Part shown: one piece after another, positions 58,041-64,000 of the stretch
Position numbering within the stretch: the first letter of the stretch is position 1
Layout: each line of letters opens with the position of its first letter
DNA from: Streptomyces sp. NBC_00414
GTDB taxonomy: Bacteria > Actinomycetota > Actinomycetes > Streptomycetales > Streptomycetaceae
DNA length: 64,000 bases
Assembly (NCBI RefSeq): GCF_036038375.1
Contig: NZ_CP107935.1
Location: 6,324,001 to 6,388,000 of the forward strand
Direction: 5' to 3'
Program-made: the position numbers and the translations under genes
The notes under the pieces: model-generated
Databases searched by the model: none
Seen by the model: only the letters and a program-made list of their open reading frames with translations
What the model was told of the DNA's origin: nothing

Positions 58041-59048
58041 ATGAAACCCACCGACCTCGACCGTCCCTACCGTTCCGACGACCTCGGCACCGACTTCATC
58101 AGCCTCGACGGCGTCGAGAAGGTCTTCGACGTACGCAAGAAGACCGGCTTCCTGCGCAGTGAGCGGCGGGAGGTGCGGGCGGTCGACTCGATCTCCTTCA
58201 CCGTGTCGCGCGGCGAGATGGTCGGCTACATCGGGCCGAACGGCGCGGGCAAGTCCACCACCATCAAGATGCTCACGGGCATCCTCACGCCCAGCGGCGG
58301 ACGCCTGCGGGTCGCGGGCATCGACCCGTCCCGTGAACGCACCCGGCTCGCGCACCGCATCGGGGTGGTGTTCGGGCAGCGGACCACCCTGTGGTGGGAC
58401 CTCCCGCTGATCGACTCGTACCGGCTGATGCACCGCATGTACCGGATTCCCGACGCGCGGTACGCGGAGAACCTCGACCGGTGTGTCGAACTCCTCGAAC
58501 TGGGCGAACTGTTGGACGTGCCCGTACGGCAGCTCTCGCTCGGGCAGCGGATGCGCGGGGACATCGCGGCGGCGCTGCTGCACGACCCGGAGGTGCTGTA
58601 TCTGGACGAGCCGACGATCGGGCTCGACGTGATCAGCAAGGCGAGGGTGCGGGAGTTCCTTCGGGACCTCAACGCGGAGCGGGGCACGACCGTGCTCCTG
58701 ACGACCCACGACCTCTCCGACATCGAGCAGCTGTGCCGGCGGGTGATGGTCATCGACCACGGGCGCCTGATGTACGACGGGCCGCTCACCGGGCTGCACG
58801 AGATCGGGGAGAGCGAGCGGACGCTCGTGGTGGACCTGGAGCGCGAACTGCCACCCATCGACGTGGAGTCGGCGCGGGTGGTGAAGGTCGAGGGGCCGCG
58901 GCAGTGGCTCGCCTTCCCGGCGGCTCAGTCGGCGGCGCCGCTGGTGGCGCGGATCGCGGCGGAGTATCCGCTGGTGGACCTGTCGGTGCGGGAACCCGAC
59001 ATCGAGGCGGTCATCAGCCGCATGTACGCGGGGAAGGCAACCTCGTAG
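58041..59048 (+). CDS. ABC transporter ATPase of the ABC-2 exporter
   Basis: A 335-residue ATPase with Walker A GPNGAGKST, Q-loop FGQRTTLW, signature LSLGQRMRGDIAAAL and Walker B VLYLDEPTIGLD, then the H-loop TTHDLSD. The C-terminal part (from about residue 255) is an extra domain seen in this group. It drives the two preceding permeases. The operon of two permeases then ATPase is typical of this exporter type. Confidence 0.93.
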   Translation: MKPTDLDRPYRSDDLGTDFISLDGVEKVFDVRKKTGFLRSERREVRAVDSISFTVSRGEMVGYIGPNGAGKSTTIKMLTGILTPSGGRLRVAGIDPSRERTRLAHRIGVVFGQRTTLWWDLPLIDSYRLMHRMYRIPDARYAENLDRCVELLELGELLDVPVRQLSLGQRMRGDIAAALLHDPEVLYLDEPTIGLDVISKARVREFLRDLNAERGTTVLLTTHDLSDIEQLCRRVMVIDHGRLMYDGPLTGLHEIGESERTLVVDLERELPPIDVESARVVKVEGPRQWLAFPAAQSAAPLVARIAAEYPLVDLSVREPDIEAVISRMYAGKATS

Positions 59049-59051
59049 GCT
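59046..59051 (+). promoter_or_regulatory. -10 box (TAGGCT) for a leaderless DUF1707 transcript
   Basis: TAGGCT overlaps the ATPase stop codon and ends 7 nt before ATG 59059. The downstream gene can thus have its own start of transcription despite being 10 bp after the operon. Confidence 0.55.
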
Positions 59052-59058
59052 TCTGTCC

Positions 59059-59802
59059 ATGACGGACGAACTCCCGGCCGGCCCTTCCGGCGGATCTCCC
59101 GGCGGACTTCCCGAGTTGCGCGCCTCCGACGCCGATCGCGAGCAGGTCGCCGAGGTGCTGAGGGACGCCCTCGCCGAAGGCCGCCTGGACATGGCTGAGT
59201 TCGAGGAGCGGCTGGAGGAGACGTACAAGGCGCGTACGTACGGGGAGTTGGAGCCGATCACGCGGGATCTGCCCGCCTCCGGTGTCTCCGCGCCCGCGCC
59301 GGCCGTGTCGATGCTGAAGCGGTCCGCGGGCGCCGTGGACACCGGGGACTGGTCGAGCCGGATCGTCGGCGGTGAGGGCTCGTCCCGTTGGGGCGTGGCG
59401 ATCATGTCGGGGTTCGAGCGCCGGGGGCACTGGACCGTGCCGAAGCGGTTCAACGGCTTCGCGTTCTGGGGTGGCGGGGTCATCGACCTGCGCGAGGCGA
59501 ACTTCGCGGACGGTGAGGTCGTCGTCAACTGCGTCGCCGTCATGGGCGGGTTGAACGTGATGGTGCCGCCCGGGGTCGAGGTCGTCGTCCGTGGGATCGG
59601 CGTCATGGGCGGCTTCGACCACAGCCAGGAGGGGGTGCCGGGGGATCGTGGCGCGCCGCGCGTGGTCGTGACGGGGTTCGCGTTCTGGGGCGGGGTCGGG
59701 GTGGAACGCCGGGTCTCCAAGGCGGAGCGGCTGCGGCTGAAGCAGGAGCGGCTTCGTCTCAAGGAGGAGCGGCGGCGGGAGAGGTTGGAGCGGCGGGATT
59801 GA
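59059..59802 (+). CDS. DUF1707 and cell-wall-active-antibiotic-response-like protein
   Basis: A 247-residue protein. The N-terminal DUF1707 module (LRASDADREQVAEVLRDALAEGRLDMAEFEERLEETYKARTYGEL, residues about 16-62) is short and helical. The middle and C-terminal part (VVNCVAVMGGLNVMVPPGVEVVVRGIGVMGGFDHSQEG) is a DUF2154/LiaF-like beta repeat. It ends in a strongly basic helix (SKAERLRLKQERLRLKEER). LiaF-like proteins sense cell-wall stress, but no two-component system is present here. Confidence 0.88.
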   Translation: MTDELPAGPSGGSPGGLPELRASDADREQVAEVLRDALAEGRLDMAEFEERLEETYKARTYGELEPITRDLPASGVSAPAPAVSMLKRSAGAVDTGDWSSRIVGGEGSSRWGVAIMSGFERRGHWTVPKRFNGFAFWGGGVIDLREANFADGEVVVNCVAVMGGLNVMVPPGVEVVVRGIGVMGGFDHSQEGVPGDRGAPRVVVTGFAFWGGVGVERRVSKAERLRLKQERLRLKEERRRERLERRD

Positions 59803-59850
59803 GGGGGCGCCCCTCTTTCTTGTTCGCTCCCGCGGGTCGGGTGTCCGGCC

Positions 59851-59891
59851 GCGCAGTTCCCCGCGCCCCTTAGGGGCGCGGGGAACTGCGC
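59851..59891. terminator. Long perfect hairpin between convergent genes
   Basis: GCGCAGTTCCCCGCGCCCCT (59851-59870) and its exact complement 59872-59891 form a 20-bp stem around one base, followed by CAATCTTTT. A half copy (GGGGCGCGGGGAACCGCGC) follows at about 59908-59926. It belongs to the dispersed repeat family of this window and can end both flanking genes. Confidence 0.8.
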
Positions 59892-59985
59892 AATCTTTTG
59901 CCTTCAGGGGCGCGGGGAACCGCGCGCTCAGCCCTCACCGGCCTGCAGGGCAGTGAGTGCCCAGGCCTCCCCCCCGCCCGGAGGG

Positions 59986-61305
59986 CTACAGCTCGGCCGG
60001 GGCCGAACCCTTCAGGTCGTCGAGGTCGAAGACCTCAGCCATCCGCTTGTAGCCCTTGTCGCTCGGGTGAAGGTGGTCCCCCGAGTCGTAGTCGGACCGC
60101 AGACGACGCGGGTTGTACCCGTCGCGGAGCGCCTTGTCGAAGTCCGCGTAGGCGTCGAAGACGTCACCGGAGCGGATCTGGGCGTTGACGGCCTGGCGGG
60201 TGTCCTCCAGATGGGGCTGGTATCCGCGGTGCCCCTGGAACGGCATGAGCGTGGCCCCGACGACCCGCAGCCCGCGGGAGTGCGCCAGCCGCTTCAGCTC
60301 GCGCAGCCCGTCGGTGATCCGGTTCGCGTCGGTCTGGCTGGGCGTCCGCAGGATGTCGTTGACTCCGAGGGCGACCACGACGGCCTTCACGTTGGTGCGG
60401 CCGAGCACGTCACGGTCGAAGCGGACCAGACCGCTCGGGTTCTCGGCGGGCCGGCCGAGGCCGCTGGTCAGGACGCGGTTGCCGCTGATTCCCTGGTTGA
60501 CCACGCTGTAGCGGGGCCCGTCCGAGTCGGAGCGCAGCCGCTCGGTGAGGACGTCCGTCCAGCGCCGGTTCTCGCCGACGGTCGAGGTCACGCCGTCGGT
60601 GAGCGAGTCGCCGATGACGACGACCGTGCCCTGCGACTCGTTGCTCAGCACGTCCAGCGCGGTCAGATAGCGCCAGTAGGGCGTCTGCCCGGTGTACGCG
60701 ACACCGCTGACGTCCTCGGTGCGGTCGCCCTCCGCGGTGTACGAGATCTGCCGGGCCTGCGGGTGGTAGGTGACGGGTCCCGAAGGGGTCGGCGAGTACG
60801 TCGTCACGAGGACGTCGGCGTCGTGCGGGACGAGCAGCCGTACGGCGTCGCTGATCACCTGCTGTCCGGCGGGCACCACCACGGAGGGACGGCCGCCGAA
60901 GGTCAGGCGCCGCATCGTCTCGGCGTTCGCGGCGGCGTTGTTCGCGCCGGCCGCGACGGCGATCGAGGCGTGCGTGATGCTGAGCGGCTGCTGCCCGTAC
61001 AGGTTGGACAGGGTGATCCGGGCCGCGGTGCCGCCGACGCCCACGTGCACCACGTTGCGTACCGAACGGCCCGCCATGCCGTTCGTCTCGGTGCCCGGCT
61101 CCGATCCTGCCGGGGAGGCCGACCAGGCGCCCACCCAGGTGCCGACGGACGCGGGAGCCGCGGAGTTGTGCGGGGTGCGACCACCGACCACCGCCGTGTT
61201 CTCCCCGCCGTCGTCGGCGGCGACTCCGACGTATATGGCGGTCGAAATGGCGACGATCACAGCAACGATCGCGGCCAGCAAGGCATAACCGTGACGCTTG
61301 GTCAT
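59986..61305 (-). CDS. SGNH/GDSL esterase, membrane-anchored or secreted
   Basis: A 439-residue protein with an N-terminal hydrophobic segment (about residues 8-28, signal anchor or signal peptide). A beta-rich domain follows, then the SGNH hydrolase domain: Ser234 in VIGDSLTDG, Gly/Asn blocks (NQGISGNRVL, ALGVNDIL) and the Asp-His pair in SGDHLHPSDKGYKRMA. It is probably an extracellular esterase or lipase of the rhamnogalacturonan-esterase-like group. The substrate is unknown. Confidence 0.87.
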   Translation of the reverse strand: MTKRHGYALLAAIVAVIVAISTAIYVGVAADDGGENTAVVGGRTPHNSAAPASVGTWVGAWSASPAGSEPGTETNGMAGRSVRNVVHVGVGGTAARITLSNLYGQQPLSITHASIAVAAGANNAAANAETMRRLTFGGRPSVVVPAGQQVISDAVRLLVPHDADVLVTTYSPTPSGPVTYHPQARQISYTAEGDRTEDVSGVAYTGQTPYWRYLTALDVLSNESQGTVVVIGDSLTDGVTSTVGENRRWTDVLTERLRSDSDGPRYSVVNQGISGNRVLTSGLGRPAENPSGLVRFDRDVLGRTNVKAVVVALGVNDILRTPSQTDANRITDGLRELKRLAHSRGLRVVGATLMPFQGHRGYQPHLEDTRQAVNAQIRSGDVFDAYADFDKALRDGYNPRRLRSDYDSGDHLHPSDKGYKRMAEVFDLDDLKGSAPAEL

Positions 61306-61503
61306 GCGGTGCGTCTCTCCTCGGAAAAGTGGGAGCCCGGGGCTCCGGTGTGATCACCCCATGATGAGGCATGGCGTGGGAGGAACCCGACAGGACCCCC
61401 CGGATCACCCAGGACCCCGGGGCCCCGTTGAAATCCCCCGCCCGGACAGACGCGGGGAACTCCTGTTCCGTTCCAGGAGTCGGTCAGGTTGGGACAATGC
61501 GTT

Positions 61504-62916
61504 ATGGGGGACCGGGAACGGATGGAGCGGATGGAACGAACGAAAGAGGACGAAACAGGGGAAACAAGCCCGGAAGGGCAGTCTTCCCGGCCCGACGGTG
61601 TGGCGAACCCCACGGGCGCCACCGGGGCCGGGCGTGCCGCGCCGAACCGGGCCATGAACTCGTTCAGCCCCGCCGACGAGGAGAAGTTCCGCGGGGTCCG
61701 CCGGATGAAGCTCACGGCGACGGGACTTCTGCTGTTCGTCGCCCTCGTCTACGTACTCGCGAAGTGGGCCGGGAACTCCGGCGCGGGCGCCTGGACGGGT
61801 TACGTGGCGGCGGCCGCCGAGGCGGGCATGGTGGGCGCGCTCGCCGACTGGTTCGCCGTCACCGCCCTGTTCCGCCGGCCCATGGGCCTGCCCATCCCGC
61901 ACACCGCGATCATCCCGACCAAGAAAGACCAGCTCGGCGTCTCCCTGGGCGAGTTCGTCGGGGAGAACTTCCTCTCGCAGGACGTCGTACGGCAGCGGCT
62001 GCGCGCCGTCGGCATCGGCAGCCGACTCGGCACCTGGCTGGCCCTGCCCGAGCACGCCGACCGGGTGACCGAGGAGCTCGCCACCGCGCTCAGGGGAGCC
62101 CTCGCGGTGCTCCGCGACTCGGACGTGCAGGCCGTCGTCGGCGAGGCCATCAACCGGCGGGCCGACGCCCAGGAGATCGCCCCCGGCATCGGGAAGACCC
62201 TGGAGAAGGTCGTCGCGGACGGCGGCCACCGGCGGGTCGTCGACCTGATCTGCGTACGCGCCCACGACTGGCTCGTCCTCCACAACGACCAGGTGATGGA
62301 CGCCGTGCAGGGCGGCGCCCCCGGCTGGACCCCGCGGTTCGTCGACAAGAGGGTCGGCGAGCGCGTCTACAAGGAACTGCTGCGGTTCGTCACCGAGATG
62401 CGGGACATGCCCGAGCATCCGGCCCGTGGCGCCCTCGACCGGTTCCTCACCGACTTCGCCTCCGACCTCCAGTCCGACACCGACACCCGTGCGCGGGTGG
62501 AGAACCTCAAGCGCGAGGTCCTCGGGCGCGGCGAGGTCCAGGACCTCATCGCCTCCACGTGGTCCTCCGTACGGCGGATGATCGTGTCCGCGGCGGAGGA
62601 CGAGCGCAGTGAGCTGCGGTTGCGTGTGCGGGCGTCGCTGCTGTCCCTCGGGACGCGGATGGCCACCGACGCGAGGTTGCAGGGCAAGGTCGACGGGTGG
62701 GTCGAGGGGGCGGCGGTCTATGTCGTGACGACCTACCGCGACGAGATCACCTCGCTCATCACCGAGACCGTCGCGGGGTGGGACGCCGAGCACACCTCCC
62801 GGAAGATCGAGGCGCACATCGGGCGGGATCTGCAGTTCATCCGGATCAACGGCACGGTTGTCGGCTCGCTGGCGGGCCTTCTCATTTATGCGGTGTCGCG
62901 GGCTTTCGGGGCGTGA
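61504..62916 (+). CDS. DUF445 membrane protein
   Basis: A 470-residue protein from ATG 61504. After about 55 charged residues it has a first membrane segment near residues 73-90 (LTATGLLLFVALVYVLA), the DUF445 hallmark AAAAEAGMVGALADWFAVTALFRRPMGLPIPHTAIIPTKKDQLG, long helical stretches, and a C-terminal segment (LAGLLIYAVSRAFGA). An upstream TTG 61489 is possible. The family is linked to the bacterial envelope but has no defined function. Confidence 0.88.
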   Translation: MGDRERMERMERTKEDETGETSPEGQSSRPDGVANPTGATGAGRAAPNRAMNSFSPADEEKFRGVRRMKLTATGLLLFVALVYVLAKWAGNSGAGAWTGYVAAAAEAGMVGALADWFAVTALFRRPMGLPIPHTAIIPTKKDQLGVSLGEFVGENFLSQDVVRQRLRAVGIGSRLGTWLALPEHADRVTEELATALRGALAVLRDSDVQAVVGEAINRRADAQEIAPGIGKTLEKVVADGGHRRVVDLICVRAHDWLVLHNDQVMDAVQGGAPGWTPRFVDKRVGERVYKELLRFVTEMRDMPEHPARGALDRFLTDFASDLQSDTDTRARVENLKREVLGRGEVQDLIASTWSSVRRMIVSAAEDERSELRLRVRASLLSLGTRMATDARLQGKVDGWVEGAAVYVVTTYRDEITSLITETVAGWDAEHTSRKIEAHIGRDLQFIRINGTVVGSLAGLLIYAVSRAFGA

Positions 62917-62978
62917 CCCCGACCGGGGGTTCGCTTCCGCGGGTCGGGTGATGGTCTGCGGGTGCGTCGTGGCTGGTC

Positions 62979-63109
62979 GCGCGGTTCCCGGCCCCCCTGA
63001 AGGCAAAAGATTGCGCCGTTCCCCGCGCCCCCAGGAGGGGCTGCGCCCCATTGGGGGGGCGGGGAACGGCGCAATCTTTGCTCTTGGAGGGGGGCGGGGA
63101 ACTGCGCGA
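62979..63109. repeat. Dispersed GC-rich repeat with perfect 21-bp hairpin
   Basis: AAAGATTGCGCCGTTCCCCG plus C (63006-63026) is exactly complementary to 63059-63079, with a 32-nt spacer that is itself GC-rich. Further copies of the TTCCCCGCGCC/GGCGGGGAA core flank it. It lies in the 321-bp gap between the DUF445 gene and the MFS gene and may terminate transcription; the rest of the gap shows no gene. Confidence 0.8.
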
Positions 63110-63237
63110 ACGGGCCCCCACCGGCCCGCAGCCGAAGCACGATCCGCAGACCCCCCGCCCGGCCAGGGAAGTGGCAGGTGAGAGCGCGGCGGATCGGGGA
63201 ACTCGGGGAGATGTTCCCGAGCCGCAGGAGGGGTGCC

Positions 63238-64000
63238 GTGGCCGTCACCGACGCCGGATCCGCAGACACCGGAGCCGTCACCACCGCCGTGCCCGCCCGA
63301 CTGGACCGGCTGCCCTGGTCCCGCTGGCACTGGACCATCGTCATCGGGCTCGGCACGGTCTGGATCCTGGACGGTCTGGAAGTCACCGTCGTCGGAAACA
63401 TCGCCGGCCGGCTCTCCGAGGAGGGCAGCGGACTGCCCATCTCGGCCGCGCAGGTCACCGGCATCGCCGCCGCCCTCTATGTGGCCGGAGCCTGCTCGGG
63501 CGCCCTGTTCTTCGGCCGGCTCACGGACAAGTTCGGCCGCCGCAAGCTGTTCATGGTCACCCTGGCCGTCTATCTCGCGGCCACCGCCATGACGGCTCTC
63601 TCCTTCTCCACCTGGTGGTTCCTCCTCTTCCGCTTCCTCACCGGCTTCGGCATCGGCGGCGAGTACGCGGCCATCAACTCGGCGATCGACGAACTGATCC
63701 CCTCGAAGTACCGCGGCCGCGTCGACCTGATCATCAACGGCAGCTTCTGGCTGGGCGCGATCGCCGGCTCACTCCTGTCGATCGTCGCGCTGAACACGGA
63801 CCTGTTCGCGATGAACGTCGGCTGGCGGCTCACCTTCGTCCTCGGCGTCGTCCTCGGCCTGGTGATCCTCCTCGTACGCCGCAACGTCCCCGAGAGCCCG
63901 CGATGGCTGTTCATCCACGGCAAGGGGGAGGAGGCGGAACGCCTGGTCACCGAGGCCGAGCGGCAGATCGAGGAGGAGACCGGACGCGAGCTCCCACCGC
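63238..64000 (+). CDS. MFS transporter (3' end outside window)
   Basis: From GTG 63238 (CAGGAGG site upstream) an open frame runs to the window edge. The sequence WILDGLEVTVVGNIAGRL, GRLTDKFGRRKLFMVTL (motif A) and FRFLTGFGIGGEYAAINSAIDELIPSKYRGRVDLIING is typical of the sugar-porter or metabolite:H+ symporter branch. About six membrane segments and the start of the central cytoplasmic loop (RNVPESPRWLFIHGKGEEAERLV) are visible. The substrate is not known. Confidence 0.88.
   Translation, partial: MAVTDAGSADTGAVTTAVPARLDRLPWSRWHWTIVIGLGTVWILDGLEVTVVGNIAGRLSEEGSGLPISAAQVTGIAAALYVAGACSGALFFGRLTDKFGRRKLFMVTLAVYLAATAMTALSFSTWWFLLFRFLTGFGIGGEYAAINSAIDELIPSKYRGRVDLIINGSFWLGAIAGSLLSIVALNTDLFAMNVGWRLTFVLGVVLGLVILLVRRNVPESPRWLFIHGKGEEAERLVTEAERQIEEETGRELPP

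Noticed and set aside
56865..59762. 965-codon minus-strand ORF opposite the ABC-2 exporter
   Set aside because: The plus strand has three clear ABC genes with family motifs; the minus reading is Arg/His-rich and has no domain.

Overview
The window is a very GC-rich stretch (strong G/C bias at third codon positions, many GTG starts, AGGAGG-type ribosome sites) that reads as the core chromosome of a Streptomyces species. The SsgA-family sporulation regulator, the DasR-type dre operators, the CysO/Mec/CysM cysteine genes, the DUF3039, DUF2017 and DUF1707 families and the gene order all support this. From memory the order runs closely parallel to the hppD-ssgG-clpS-cysM-nagE-rph-rdgB part of the S. 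coelicolor chromosome; I could not check that by search. I see no prophage, insertion sequence, CRISPR array or secondary-metabolite cluster.

Layout. 1-0.8 kb: end of a YqgE gene and a DUF3039 gene. 1.0-6.1 kb: a sugar ABC importer without its own ATPase plus a GH20 hexosaminidase, behind a dre-like site. 6.2-11.2 kb: a three-gene molybdo-flavoenzyme operon of the xanthine dehydrogenase family with two odd subunits. 11.2-19.4 kb: a P-loop kinase with a pentapeptide minisatellite, a tandem SUKH-4 protein, tRNA-Cys, an MFS transporter, a superfamily II helicase, an IclR-type regulator, a tandem DNA repeat and a Lon-like protease lacking the usual PDZ domain. 19.4-23.2 kb (minus): a four-gene glycine betaine/proline-type ABC transporter. 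23.2-24.9 kb: a divergent Lrp regulator and hppD with palindromic operators between them.

25-35 kb: TPR membrane protein, FAD-linked oxidase, ssgG, two RDD membrane proteins, a small membrane protein, a large secreted M6 metalloprotease and a small conserved protein. 35-43 kb: NAD salvage (pncA, pncB), clpS, DUF2017, an amino-acid permease, then the protein-bound cysteine pathway (Mec-like JAMM protease, a cysteine-containing leader peptide, CysO-like sulfur carrier, CysM), followed by a membrane-anchored PemK/MazF-like protein and an MBL hydrolase. 44-47.6 kb: the GlcNAc phosphotransferase genes nagE2, nagE1 and nagF with dre operators. Together with the dre-like site at 1.04 kb this suggests one DasR aminosugar regulon at both ends of the window.

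47.7-64 kb: rph, a lipoprotein, rdgB, a secreted protein and an ArsR-type regulator sharing a five-unit 14-bp operator array, tRNA-Leu, bcp, DUF3618, a GroES-like protein, a guanidine-III riboswitch with the gdx exporter, a class A penicillin-binding protein, an ABC-2 exporter operon, a DUF1707 protein, a GDSL esterase, a DUF445 protein and the start of an MFS transporter. Several genes appear to be transcribed leaderless, with TANNNT -10 boxes ending 6-7 nt before the start codon. GC-rich dispersed repeats occupy several intergenic gaps.
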